Notes: generated by a model not told the origin, from the sequence alone. DNA of 64,000 bases from Massospora cicadina (GCA_022478985.1 JAKSZP010010596.1:1-64000); one strand, 5' to 3'; positions 44,781 through 56,140 are shown, numbered from the stretch's first letter. Numbers and translations are program-made.

Positions 44781-45960
44781 TTAACCCCTGAATAATACTG
44801 ACTATGTAATCTTTAGGATGTCCTGAACAATGGAAATTAGCAACTCTTAAGATCCAAACTATGCTACAGAAAATCACCCAAGACATGCAAACTTAAAAGG
44901 AATGTTGTATAGTAAAGTCAAAAAAAATAGCTCCATTACATGTTTCTTTCTTTTAAACCATTGATATCCTTGGAGGACATTCAACTGCTGGACACAGAGC
45001 GTTGAAGAAGACTTATGAATGGTTAAAGAAACTTTGCTATTGGCATCAGATGTTAAAGACCATCCAAGAGGCTTTAGAGCCCTGTTTGATTTGTTGTACC
45101 CAAAATTATTAGCCCTTTGTATCAACATTCAGTTGTGGCTCTACAAAACCATTTAGTTTTGTTCTATTGATGTGTTGGGCCATTTTTTCACCAGTTTGCA
45201 TAAGCATAAGTATATCCTTATGGCTTTAGACCATTTGTCCAAATGGATTAGAGCAATTTTTGTTCCAGCCGCCACTACAAAGGCTTTGGCTCTATTATTC
45301 ATTCATTTTCATTCAGCATGGGTGCCCGCAAACTCTACATTTAGAAAACATAGTTAACTTCACCTCACAGGTAGTTCAAGAACTAACTTTTGCTTTTTGT
45401 GGCTAACCAAAGGTTCAACGCCCCATGTAATTATTCAACTGATGGGGCTGTGGAACGTGCTGATGGGACACTGTTTTTATTTTGTGGAAGATGGCCGCCT
45501 TCAATCCTATGCGCTGGAACCACTATCCACCCAGCGCCCTGATAGCTTTATTGGTTAATTTACCATTTCATAATCAAGATGTCTTCTTTTAGAGCTCTAT
45601 ATTAGCGTGCACCTGTTTTCCAAGTAGGATGTAACCCCTACTGAAATCCAAGTTTCTGAATACTCTAAATAAAGATGAGGTCCTTAACTAATGAAATTTT
45701 ACATTTTTAATCATTTTCTGCTCAGTGATTAAATCAAAACAGCAAAGGAAACATCCAGCTCCAATATTTGACCCTCTTTATTAGTGTTCTAGTTAGGCGA
45801 CCTAGTCTTTTATATCACCATTGATCTGGAGGACTAAATAACAAGCTTGACATTCTTTAGTTAGGACTCTATCATTATATACATAAGGTAAATTCTGAAT
45901 ACTCCATTGCAAAGTTTCCCAGGGGAAAGTGGTCAACTGAGTCCAAGGCCAATTCCTATG
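44781..45960 (+). pseudogene. Element F integrase
   Basis: Zinc-binding region near 44,980-45,100 (ALKKTYEWLKKLCYW, CLICC). Core with SSIDVLGHFFTSLHKHKYIL, then MALDHLSKWI at 45,170-45,260 and STDGAVERADGTLF near 45,440, so the first Asp and the Glu are present. The C-terminal module is only faintly readable to 45,960. All parts are in different frames. Confidence 0.75.
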
Positions 45961-46088
45961 GACCTATACTCCCCTCTGACAGGATCTTAACTAGGCGTTG
46001 AAGAAATTCAATATAATAAGCAAGTCAAGATCCCTGCTCCCAAATTGAGCCCCAATAAGTTGACTCTTGTGCCCTATTAATAAAAACC

Positions 46089-48010
46089 TATCTTTGAAAC
46101 CATTGTGAGCTCTATTTCTCTTTGATAGCTAAATCAAAGCCAAATTAAATTTTTTTAAAAAAAGAAATACAAAAAATGACCACTCAATCAAGCCAAAGCT
46201 TACCAATGTCAATGCCATCGATGCCTGCTGTCCTAGCTTGGGGTGGTGGTGTATCGCCATCTGGAATCTTTCAGCCACAACCAAAGCGCACCTAAGCTGG
46301 CTCTGCTAGCCCCCCTAATGCCACCGGGCGTTATGTCCCCCCTTGGGACTTGGACGATCATCTTGCAAGTTCCCAGGCGGTGCTCCAGAGCTCTTTAGTG
46401 ATCCCACAGAGCAATTTTCGTTCAGCATCCAGGTTGAATATGGGAACCTTTTCCCATATGCAAGTGCAGCCATAATCAATATGGCCATGGCAGTGTTTAA
46501 ACCTTCCAGCTTCTTTGATTTCCGCCTATTTAAGGGGTATTTTAACCTAATTTTCATTATGAGGCCAATGCAAAGCAGCATCTAAGCTGCAATTAATTTA
46601 TAAAAAAATCCCCCTCCCAACTGTTCGAACCCAGCTCTCAGATGAGGCCACTTTGGTGGTCCAGTTCTCCAGGTTGCCTTCCCACCTTTTCCCCAAACGC
46701 CTCCACCATGAGCTCATGGAGGGTTTGTCCATTTATGCTGCAGACCCCATGTTGCAATTCATAGTTCTGAATGGAGCAGATTACTTGTCAGGGCCATACG
46801 CCTTTTCAATGATCCGCCCATCTCATTGCAACACTCACCTCATGATTCCCCCTCGCACAGTAATCAGATCCTCCTCTGATTACCCTTTCTGGGCGCATTT
46901 CAAGAATGGCCGCGCCATTTGCCCCTTGTGCTTTGAGCTTGATCAATCAAAGTGCAAGTGCCCTATGGCTTCCACCTCTGCCACTTCTGCCGCTCCTCCC
47001 TACAGCATCAGGTTGGCAGCCAGTTTGGCTCAATTTTTCAAATGGGGCTCAATCCTCCCGCCCCCAATCTTGGAAAATTCTGGCTCAGCTTCCAAGGTGG
47101 CAGCCAATCAAAATTAAAATACAAGTTCTAACAATTTGACCTGATTATGGGATCCTGAGTCATTGGCTGAATTAGTTTCAGATGAGCTGCCATGGTCAAC
47201 AGCACATGGTTAATCAGCTCCTTCCACTGCCCCAATTCTGGTGGCTGACCCAGTGTTGGCTGAATTTAATCCATTCAAGGCTCTCAAATGTATTGATGAG
47301 AACAAACGGCCATACCATGTCAAGCCAGATTAAGCTTCGGGGTGATTTTTCATTAATCCTCCTAAATCATGGCCCTGCATTTTTAACCCTCAAAATGGTT
47401 TTCCAATTTACAAAAATATTAATAAAATTGCATTTGGGCTGCAGCTGGCCCAGTTAACACCCTACTTCACCAGCAACTACATGGGGCGATGGAGTCCATT
47501 GTTGAGGGCATCCCTATACCCAATTTTCCCCATGATTTTGAGGAAGATACAAAATATGAAATTAAAGAGCTCACTTTTGGTGAGAGCTGCACTTTACATT
47601 CATGTGGCAAAAACTTCTCTTTTTAACCCTGATTATCCCAAAACCTGCCAGTGCATCAAGTCTTTAACTTGTTTTCTGGCTCTCATCACTTTTACTGAGC
47701 ATCAACTTGCTCAATATGTTGAGGAGATGGACACCGCTGGCCTCATAAACAAAGAAAACCCACAATTATACTTCCTTATGCCCCATGTCACTGATGCTCC
47801 CACCCTGATGCTGTCTGCCATGGTCTACCAGCTAAAGTGGCACTGGACAAAGGTTTTCCTAAAGCTTTCTCGCCTTTTGATATGGCTTTTTAGGCTGTTA
47901 GCTGAGGTGCCATATTGGAAATTTTTTATTTCTAATAATCCCTTTATTTGGACCATTTGCTAATAAAACTGCGTGGCAGCTCCCCCTTTTGGGTTGGTCA
48001 CCACTAGTGC
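46089..48010 (+). mobile_element. ORF1-only retroposon H3 (about 1.92 kb, plus strand)
   Basis: The split LTR of F dates this insertion and gives its size, which agrees with H1 (about 1.91 kb). TAAAAA occurs at both junctions (46,081 and 48,011), possibly the remains of a TSD. The ORF starts at 46,206 and the last frame stops at 47,961. The 3' end has a TTGGTCACC-AC stretch that resembles the shared tail only loosely. Confidence 0.68.
46206..47963 (+). pseudogene. H3 ORF1-like protein with CCHC knuckle, best-preserved copy
   Basis: Starts MSMPSMPAVLAWGGG. The long frame at 46,653-47,117 gives VVQFSRLPSHLFPKRLHHEL, then MLQFIVLNGADYLSGPYAF, and the knuckle CPLCFELDQSKCKC at 46,920-46,961. This has C-x2-C-x4-Q-x4-C spacing, with Gln for His. 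The last frames (47,481-47,963, plus a shifted one near 47,470-47,620) carry IPIPNFPHDFEEDTKYEIKE and DAPTLMLSAM, matching H1. I see at least four frameshifts or stops. A role as nucleic-acid chaperone is inferred from the LINE ORF1 resemblance. Confidence 0.68.
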
Positions 48011-48390
48011 TAAAAAAAGTCACTGAAGGCATAGATGGGAATTCCAATCAGGAAGAATCATTCTCAAAAGAATCAATGGAGATACATTCTGGAATTGCAC
48101 CTCTCCTTCCCAAATCATAGAAGACGTGACTTCCATCAATTTAATCATGAGGACAATGTCAATAAAAATAATTAAGGCATCAACTAAGCAATTAATCTGG
48201 AATTTATTGGAAAACTTTGGTCATACAGAGCCATGGAGGTCTTCTCAAATTAAGTTCCTATTCTCCCTATAAATATCAAATCCCTTTAAACAATTAAGTT
48301 ATTCTACTTACTATAGCTTTTTCATCTTTGTTGACCTCTTTGCTAGTTTAGCAGTTATTAGTCTCATTTTGAATCTTGTAATACAGTTAA

Positions 48391-48412
48391 GAGAACTCAT
48401 AAGCTGACCATG
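48391..48412 (-). repeat. Isolated LINE-type 3' tail fragment
   Basis: Minus-strand ATGGTCAGCTTATGAG resembles the tail of H1 and L2. Only about 70 bases separate it from the L2 tail at 48,484, so it may be a severely truncated copy or an earlier tail of the same lineage. Confidence 0.4.
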
Positions 48413-48539
48413 CTATAGCTATTTTAAATAAAAATCATGAAAAGGGGGCAAGGGAATATTGTATATCCACATATGCTTTCATCTAACTAAGATAAGCCGA
48501 CCAGGGGATGGCAATACCGATATATGTAATGGGATAGGG

Positions 48540-49980
48540 GGTTGAAGTATAGCGAGATTTAGGCACCCCAGAGTAGATGAGCTACCCCTGTTGCCAGCTG
48601 GTACCGCCAGGTATAGGGGAGTTGAATGTCTTACTCTAAAGGAGTTTCCACTATTATGGAGCAGGTGTGGAGGAAGGGGTCCATATGTAGAAAACAGACA
48701 GGGAACCATGATTCAACAAGTTGTTGTTGCTTTGGCCTCGTTTATCCATATAGCCAGGCTTAAAAGTGTTTTATTAGGTCTAGGTGAGATCTGTTGATTG
48801 TCCCACGGATGGTGGGCACGGTTCCCTTGAAGGCATCCAGGGCTATGGTGTGGATTGTCCACATTGCAATGGCGACTTTAAGGGAGTGGAGTGTGGATGG
48901 TATCAGAGATTCAAGTTGGAGTGCGAGGAGGCTTCTGGAGATTGACAGATCCTGGCCAACTTTGGTTCTTAACAGAAGCGCAACTTCTAGCCATATGGCT
49001 CTAGATGGGGGCATGCTTTGAGGTGGTGGTGCAGGGTGCTATCCCCTCCAAACACTATGCACGCTTCATGAAGAGAATTGAAGCCGATCTGCTGTTCTGT
49101 AGGTTCCTCTGAGGCAACGCCAAGTGTTAGCTATTACCCTTGGCTGGAGGAGTGATGACGTGTTAGACCCCATATTGCCTTCTGTGTTGTGAGATCGTAT
49201 GGGATGTCTAAAACATCTAGATAGTCAATTATCACGATTAATGGGGCCACATCATGTGTGTCCCTCTGAGGGTGATCCTCTGGTTTCCTTAGCGTGAAGT
49301 GAGCTCTGGGCCTTCACCTTCCATGACTAGTGCCTGTGAGAGTGACGGTCCACCCCATGTGCTGAATGGTGCAGAGGAGGCTTTTGAAGTGAGGGGGGTT
49401 CCATGTAGGCCCACTGCATTTGGGGGGTTTGCAAGGTATGTGAGTAGGCTTGACGGGTTGTGTGAGTTAGATAGTTTGAGCGCCTGTGCAAAGTTGGCCC
49501 TCGCCGCTCTAGACCAGTGTTGTTGTGGGAGGTCTGGGGCTAAGACTTCCTTTATCCAGATGCCCAATATGTGGTTGGCGTGGACTTTAAAGTCTATTAG
49601 GCCCATGCCTCCGCTGGAGCGTGGGCCAAAGAGTGTTTCCATCCATACAGGTGGCCAGGAGACAGGCCACAGCCATCCCTAGATAAGTGCATGGATTGAG
49701 GATATGAATGTAGGTGAGAAGGAGATTGCGTGTGAGGGAACCATACCATCAGGAGGGTGAGTGAGTTGGCAAGTGTTACTCACCCCATTAGTCCTGAGGA
49801 TCTTCCCTTGAGGGAGGTAATGCAGCTGGACACACGCTGTAGTAGATTGTTTTCAATTGTCTTCTTGACATACCCCCCTGTTTCTAGCCATATCACGAGG
49901 TTGCAGACAGGGTTGGTTGTAGGAGTTGATGCAAAGGGTAGGGTGAGTGGTTATTCCTTCATGGGGCTGTAAGGTTTGGG
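48540..49980 (-). pseudogene. LINE L2 ORF2, C-terminal region
   Basis: 49,289-49,642 reads GGMGLIDFKVHANHILGIWI and KEVLAPD, a conserved block found downstream of the reverse transcriptase in L1-type ORF2 proteins. Near 50,040-49,980 come TIEEYSTVSNTSLNKRKTEI and ILLGKYTNNW, the thumb region. Smaller frames towards 48,540 have no clear domain. I do not see an RNase H or a clear C-terminal CCHC. Confidence 0.7.
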
Positions 49981-50830
49981 TATTGCTACCCAATTGTTAG
50001 TGTACTTTCCTAGGAGGATTATTTCCGTTTTCCTTTTGTTGAGCGACGTGTTGCTCACAGTGGAATATTCCTCTATGGTGCATTCCAGCTGTTGGGCATC
50101 ATTGTTTTTAGCTATACCTGTCACACAGTATCCCCAAAGGCTATTATCATGACTGTTGATTGACCTTGTGCAGTTATACCCATTAGGCGTGAGTCAGCGG
50201 TGCTAAAGAGTGGATCAAAACTGAAGTTATACAACAGTGAGCTGAGGGGGTCCCCTTTTTGAGCCCTCTGTGTGATGTGATTTTGTTAGTTAGGAAGCCA
50301 AGGCCGCATACAGCCATGGATGCAGATTCTGTAAGGAGCATCGCCTAGTTTTTGAATCTGGGTGAGAGTTTGAAGGCGCTTAGGCGTTCCTTCAGGTACG
50401 TCCAGCTAACGCGGTCATATTCCTTCTCCTGGTCTATGAATACCAGGGCTGCGGTTGCTTTGGACTGGCATATATTGGCGACGAAGTGTATATTGGTCCA
50501 GATTGAGCGCCCTGGTGTGAACCCAAACTGATTGGATGATAGGGCTTTGGAGGCTATTGTGCTTAATCTGGTTGCTAAAATTTTTGTAAGTAGTTTTGTG
50601 TCAGTGTTTGTGAGTGCAATTGGGCGCCAGTTGGCCAGGTCCAGTTTGTCGCCCTTTTTAAACAGGGTTATGACATAGAAGTCCTGGCCACCAGGTAGGA
50701 GGCGTGTCTCCAGAAGGCACTGGTTCATTGATGCCAAGAGGAGGGTGGCGATCTGTTTAAAGTATTTTGTGTAAATTTGTAGGGTATTCCATCAGACCCT
50801 GGTCATTTCCTACATGGTGCGCCGCGGACT
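49981..50830 (-). pseudogene. LINE L2 reverse transcriptase
   Basis: The frame at 50,345-50,737 has ITLFKKGDKLDLANWRPIAL, TNTDTKLLTKILATRL, SNQFGFTPGRSIWTNIHFV and ALVFIDQEKEYDRVSW. These are the fingers and palm of an L1/Tad-type reverse transcriptase, with the first catalytic Asp in FIDQEK. The second active-site box near 50,130-50,145 reads AFGDTV where F-A-D-D is normal, after a small deletion, so the copy is dead. Confidence 0.88.
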
Positions 50831-51280
50831 TTGTCCCAGTGCTCCTCCTGAGTGATTAAGTTTAGGAGGTTGTAGTCCAGAGGTTTGCTTTGTATTCCGG
50901 TGGTGTTTATAAGATCTTTAAATTTTTTGGGGTTCAATTAGGGTGTTGTGGTATAGTTTCGTGTAGTAGTAGTGTACTTCCGCCTTGACCTCCGCTGGGT
51001 CTGTTGCCACAATGCCATCATCTTTGCGGACCTGTGTGCATGTGGTCTGGTTGCCGTGGGAGTGGAATTTCTTGAAGAAGTATGTCAAGCAGGTTTCGCC
51101 CTCTTTTATGAACTTACTTTTTCTCAATACTTTCATTCAGTGCTGGTGTTCAAAGGTGAGGGCATTTAGGCGGGCGGATTTTTCCGCCCATTTGTGCCAC
51201 ATGTGGGGCTATAACCGGGCTTCAGGATGTTGAGCTTGAGGTGGTCCAGTATGCCAAGGTGCGCCTAATTGTGGCTATGT
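50831..51280 (-). pseudogene. LINE L2 ORF2 linker between endonuclease and RT
   Basis: 50,918-51,136 reads LRKSKFIKEGETCLTYFFKK, FHSHGNQTTCTQVRKDDG and EVHYYYTKLYHNTL. This is the conserved W/F-x-x-x-G-E/D...YF region followed by the 'y..LY' helix that precedes the reverse transcriptase in L1-type elements. Confidence 0.75.
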
Positions 51281-52110
51281 CAGCGGTGTACTTATGCAAG
51301 GTGAGATGGCGAGTTTTATCTATTGGTTCAGCTTTGAATTTTCCCAGGTTTTAATGGGATCTGATATGAATGGTGTTGCAAATTTTGGGCTCATAGCCTC
51401 ATTTTTGACCCAGTCAAATATTTTGGGCAATTTTATGTTTTCTAGGCTTAGCTTCCTCCAAGTCGACGCCTGTGTGGGAGTTTGGGTTGGTGAAAGCTGC
51501 ACCAAAATGAGTCAGTGATCAGAGAAAGTGATCTTTTTTGTTGAGAAGTTGGAGTTGTTTGAGCGGTGGGTTTTTGGGGTGAGGATGTAGTCGATGCAAC
51601 TCATTGAGATGAGCATTCCCTCACATATGTTGGGGCAGGATATGTGGGGGAAGAATATGGTGATCCAGGGTGGAGGGTATTTGTGTTTGCCAAGGGATGC
51701 CTTCATTGCACATAATTCGATGTGCCCTAGTGGGTATCCACTGGGGTTAGGCCATCAGTCCGTGTTGGGTTTATCCCAGCAGTCGGAGTCGCCAAACAGG
51801 ATGGTATCTGGTGGGAGGGTGAGTGTTGAAACGGTTTTGAGGAATCGTTTCCTCTTGGCTGCAGTGCACGGTGCATAGATGCATGCTATCAAGATTGTGT
51901 CCTCTTGGATTGAAATCATTGCTAACAGGATGCAGATGTGCATATATGAAGAGGAGTTAGTGATTTCTAATTCTTTGTTATTTTAGATGACCACATAACA
52001 GTGGGACATCCATACCAATTGGGATGGTGAGACCTTGGCTGACCAGGATCCCTCTTCCCCCTGTAGGAAGTGAATTTCTTAAATGGCCATGATATCTACA
52101 GGGGTTTTCG
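51281..52110 (-). pseudogene. LINE L2 AP-type endonuclease
   Basis: From high to low coordinates: VDIMAI, stop, E-I-H (52,085-52,060), the catalytic Glu strand of the fold; ILIACIYAPCTAAKRKRFLK and ILFGDSDCWDKPNTD (51,755-51,900), where G-D-x-N is normally found; SCIDYILTP (51,590-51,620); and ITFSDH with the last catalytic His (51,512-51,706). It would nick target DNA to prime reverse transcription. The stop in place of Gln and the Ile for Thr, compared with L1a, are both C-to-T transitions. Confidence 0.82.
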
Positions 52111-52440
52111 CAGAAAGTCCAGATTTTTGGCTTGGGACGCTTGAGCCCTGACTCTCATGATGTTTAGCATCCCTATTGACACTGAGGTGCCCGCAGCACC
52201 TCAGGAGCAGTTGGGAGGGCCATCTGGCCCTAAATCACCATTCATTTTCTTGAACTTGCTCCGTATCACTGGGACAATCCACTCTTTGTCATTGTCCAAT
52301 CCCTTACCCTGTGCTGATTTCGCGTGGGTCTTGCAGTTTTTAGTATTTGAGTCAGATTTTCCCGCTCATGAATCATGGTGCTTCAGTGCGGTGTGCTGAT
52401 TGTTTTCTGTGGCTGTGGGATTCAAACTCTATAATTGGGT
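52111..52440 (-). other. LINE L2 ORF1-ORF2 junction region
   Basis: Aligns with 120-340 of L1a ('cttgagccctgactctcatgatgtttag' against 'cttgagtccagtgatgtttaa'). It is weakly coding at best. The H1 insertion point in L1a lies at the far end of this region. Confidence 0.5.
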
Positions 52441-53650
52441 CTCACATTTTCGCCCATAATGGAGCTTAAATCTCCTGTTAAGTCCACTTGATTGATAAAA
52501 TATGGTGATTCAGTTTAATTGTATAGAAAATTTTAATCTTGGGCATTCTGATCTGATTGAGTAGCTTGGTTAATTACCTGCATGTCCTCCTCAGCTTGTG
52601 CATCCTGTTCTGATTGATTGGCTCGAATGATTTCCTTAATGTCCTCCTGAATTTGGCCAGGGTCAATGGAGGAGGTCGTGAGTGATGCAGCCTTGGCTGC
52701 TGCCCGCTTGTGGGACTTCCGTACCATTTTGCGTAGTTTGGGTGATACTGGGTCTATGAGGATGTATTTCCCATCCTCTCCTCAGAGGAAGTGGTGGTTG
52801 GTGTCAATTTTTTTGGTGAAGTCTTTATCATCTTCATATATGGAATGTTGCAGAAGTCTGGGTCTAAAATGCCCTCCTTCATGTGGGCATGCATGTTCCT
52901 TGTATTCCAATGCATTGCAGTGGAGAAGATAGTCATTGCGCGTTATGGTGTGATGCAGAATACCTTTGACACTCCCCTGTCTGGGAGGTGCAACACTGCT
53001 GTGTGTGGGATTTTGTGAGGTACAAGCCACCTCAGGAATTGGGTTGATCATGGTGACTGCCTTTCCTGTGCACAGGCTTAGCATCAGGTGAAACTGCTGT
53101 AGTTCAAGTTGTTTAATCTTGCTGTAAATGACAAGTCCAAGTCAGAGCTCCTCCTTGATTACCTTGCGGGGAATGTTGGTGGGGCGAAAGTCAAAGGAGA
53201 TTAACAAAGTGTTTTTATTGTTCCATCTGGTGCACATGGTTCGCACAATTTGTTTGCCCTTGGGGAGGGCAATTTTGACACAGACTTTTGCGGTGGCATC
53301 TGCATCTTCTTTGGTTTAAAAGCCCATATTGATCCAGCCATGGTGGATGATATGGGTGGTCACATACACCACATGGGGAAAAGGATGGACTGTGCCTCGC
53401 CCACTTTCTCCCACAGAGTTGGATAATCAACCCCTAAGAAAAGTTGGAGCCCATATGCTATCTTTGTTAGGGGTTGGACAAATTGGATTTCCATGTATAA
53501 ATTTGTTTTATAGTTAATTCCACAAACCTGGACGATGTCTGAGTTTGTGGTTTCTTGACGGCATTGGTCCATGAACCCCTCCAGGGCGTTTCTTGACCTT
53601 TGGTGCCCTCTTGCCCAATGCCTGATATGACTTTCACCTAGTTTAATTAG
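52441..53650 (-). pseudogene. LINE L2 ORF1 (gag-like)
   Basis: The N-terminal part, 53,360-53,572, gives MEIQFVQPLTKIAYGLQLFL. Then GWINMGF-TKEDADATAKVC (about 53,280-53,340), NNKNTLLISFDFRPTNIPRK and KEELWLGLVIYSKIKQLELQ form the RNA-binding domain. The knuckle near 52,905-52,950 reads LLHCNALEYKEHAC, with the first Cys and the His replaced (Leu and Tyr). The C-terminal part carries SHKRAAAKAASLTTSSIDPG and an acidic repeat, QSEQDAQAEED and QSDQNAQD, at 52,533-52,640. Both H-family and L1a ORF1 align here. Confidence 0.75.
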
Positions 53651-53922
53651 GATTTGTTAAAATCGCCCATCTCTCCTGTGTGATTCTCAAAAATTGCTGT
53701 TTGTATTGATCATGGTAACTAATGTTATTGTTATTAAAAAAATCCCTATATTCACACTTGCTTATTTTAGTGTTCTGGAAAAAAGGGTTTTTAAAAAATA
53801 GGTGAATAAGATTGGACAATATTATGATTTTAGTGTGAAATTGATCAATAAATATAATCTAATTATTGGAACTGATTATGTAGGCGCATTGCTCTTGTAA
53901 ATTTAAGGCCAAACACTGAAGA

Positions 53923-54225
53923 TTATTGTAATGATTGATGATCATACATGAATCTCATAAGATTGGGTTTTATGAGATTTGTGTGCGTCAATAGTTGTAA
54001 TTCCTTTATTCTGATTAGTAGTTTCCTATTCAGGTCAATAATGGAATAAATTAAATAGAATCGTTTATTTAATTGGTTTTGCATTCTGAGTTCCCCTCCA
54101 TTTATCCAATGAGTTTCCTGGATGCCATCAATTCCAGAGGCTTTTGCGCCCCTCATTACCCACAATTCGTTTAGACTTTTTAGGAAAAGTATTTCAAATG
54201 CGAGGTAAGCCCCATTGGACCTCAA
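53923..54225 (-). pseudogene. Probable N-terminal endonuclease fragment of another LINE
   Basis: An open frame of 100 codons with LNELWVMRGAKASGIDGIQE followed by THWINGGELRMQNQL. The IDGIQETHW core is the first Glu motif of a LINE AP-type endonuclease, and its spacing to a FYLIYS strand fits. It differs from L1a and L2, so it belongs to a third LINE family. No reverse transcriptase follows on the low side: L2 ORF1 lies there. It is a fragment. Confidence 0.5.
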
Positions 54226-54424
54226 TTTGGAATTCTATTCTGACTTTGGGTCAACTCCCAATGAAGGCCGCTACTCGCTGGATCTGTTTTATTCAATTTT
54301 ATTTATTTAATCAAGGATTGGGGGTGCGAATGGCGGTGCAATGAGGAGGAGAGGAAGGGGGTGGACGTGCCAGGATTCTCTTGAGAGTGGCTTTTCCCTG
54401 GTGAGAGGGGAAGGATTCAGAATG

Positions 54425-54555
54425 GCCCAAGGTGACAGAGGCCAGTTGACTGCACCTCAGCCGGGTAACCCCAAGGCAACAGAGGCCATAGAGATGCACC
54501 TTGGCCCAGGGGCCCAAGGCTACAGAGGCTGGTGCACTGCACCTCACCTGGTATT
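54425..54555. repeat. GC-rich minisatellite, three units of 43-44 bp
   Basis: Units start at 54,425, 54,469 and 54,512. Each opens with CCCAAGG-N-ACAGAGGC and has TGCACCT 14-15 bases later. The block is much richer in G and C than its surroundings. On the minus strand it encodes a repeated EVQ-C/S-T-x-LC-x-LGP phrase, but no start or domain supports a gene. Confidence 0.8.
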
Positions 54556-54699
54556 CCTTGCAAGGCCATCCATTTGGACAGGGCCATTTGGAGTTGGTAC
54601 GGCCACATATGGGGATGGTGGTTTAGGGCTGGTGGCGGGCTGGGCCTTGGGAGCCCCGTCTGTTACAATTATATTAAATTAATTATGCACCCAAAATCT

Positions 54700-56140
54700 G
54701 GTTTTTTGATCTTGATGATTTAAATACTGATGAAGCCAGGATAATACCAAGCACAGTATAGGAGTAGCAGAGATTGGTAATAGCAAGATGCCTCTTGTAC
54801 TGAGCGTATAGCTGGATTTACTGACACGAGCTACTATTTAAGTGGAGGTGCTTGAGGGTAAAATTGGGTGAAGAATCATATAGGATCAAAATATTCTTAT
54901 AATATAATTAAGAGTTTATTCATGGTGTGTCACCTTAGAATATATATACCACACTAGTTTGGAATAGGTAAGTGAAAGTATATTATGGAGGACAACCCTC
55001 AAGCGCTAAAGGAGTGAATCTTTCTGCACATTATCTGATGGCTGAAATCATATGATCTAAATTTACTGATTCTCTATAATAAACAAAAATTTTGGTGATC
55101 AACTTCACATGATATTATATCCCTTAAGCCACAGAAATATTATTTCTGCCACAAGCAGATACGTTCTACATTGTAAAGTAGTATGACGCCATTCTCACTA
55201 TGCTAACTCTCCTAATTAGTCCTTTAAAATACATTGGATTTAGCAAGAAGAACTTATATTTAAAGTTTGACAAGATTATCATATCTCTTTAATATGTTAA
55301 CTCAATTGCCAAATACATCTTGAGAAATCCTAGTCTAAACACAATAGAATTTTGGTCAGGAAAATGATAGTTTATATATCATAGTATTGTAGTGACAGGA
55401 TAAATATTGCCAAAATTGCTAAAACTAGGGGACGTTTTATACAAATGTACATCTTCTTAGTCTATTATATTCATAAAAATAGATGGAGAAACTCTATCTG
55501 TTACCACACTTAAAAAAATTAAGTTCTTATTAATAAATAAAACTTTATTCATTTTCCCTTACAGTAGTTTACAATGCAATATTATTTCATACACAACTTG
55601 AATAAGAGACTTTTCTTAGTGTTTTAACTATAACTCTAAAGTTTATTAAGTCCTCTGTTAATATATCTACTCCAGGATAATTACAATGTGAAGGTGAAAT
55701 GGGGCTAATTAATTTGATAAACATAACCACTTTTTTTTATTTGGTGATCATGTCACAGCTTGTTATAGGTGAACCCATCTGAGGAAAGCAGTATCAAATA
55801 CACAAAAGTCTAGTTACTTAATCTTTAAGTTCTAGATCATCAACCCCCAATAAAACTATCTGCGTTTATGCAAAGCCATAGAGATGTCACAATACAAATT
55901 TTTACCAAATCGTGGCATTCACAATCTTGCTACAACTCTTATTTAGCTCCTACCTTGCTGGAACTTGATGGAACTCCGATCAGTGTGTAATGCTGGACCA
56001 TTAAAGTTATTTCCACCCCTTTATAAGATTAATAGTTTGTCAGTATGATAGCACATATGGGATTTTTATCAACCTTAGACCTGTTCTCCCCCTTATGCAT
56101 CCCATTTTGCCATCTATCATTATATAACCCTCTCAAGCTT
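54700..56140. other. AT-rich stretch, nothing recognised
   Basis: I find no reading frame of interest, no element ends and no RNA gene. It is probably an ancient, decayed repeat. Confidence 0.4.

Larger units (their letters stand above)
45997..48390 (+). repeat. Element F 3' LTR, split by H3
   Basis: 45,997-46,088 aligns with 40,700-40,790, and 48,011-48,200 continues with 40,786-41,000 ('gtcactgaaggcatagatggga' against 'gtcactaaaggcaccaatggga'). The gap between the two halves is the 1.92-kb H3 insertion. The far end, towards 48,390, is uncertain. Confidence 0.65.
48484..53650 (-). mobile_element. LINE L2 (L1-type, ORF1 plus ORF2, degenerate)
   Basis: The order on the minus strand is ORF1 (53.65-52.45 kb), endonuclease (52.1-51.3), linker (51.2-50.9), reverse transcriptase (50.8-49.9), C-terminal region (49.9-48.6), and 3' tail CCCCTGGTCGGCTTATCTT near 48,488-48,510. 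It is the most complete LINE here and the likely type of element that moved the H copies and the SINE-like insert. It has no intact ORF. The 5' end is not defined. Confidence 0.85.

Noticed and set aside
48591..49682. Several plus-strand frames of 65-127 codons over LINE L2
   Set aside because: They mirror the minus-strand ORF2 C-terminal region, which has the recognisable motifs.
54341..54682. 113-codon plus-strand frame over the minisatellite
   Set aside because: The openness comes from the GC-rich tandem units. The predicted protein is only repeat translation.
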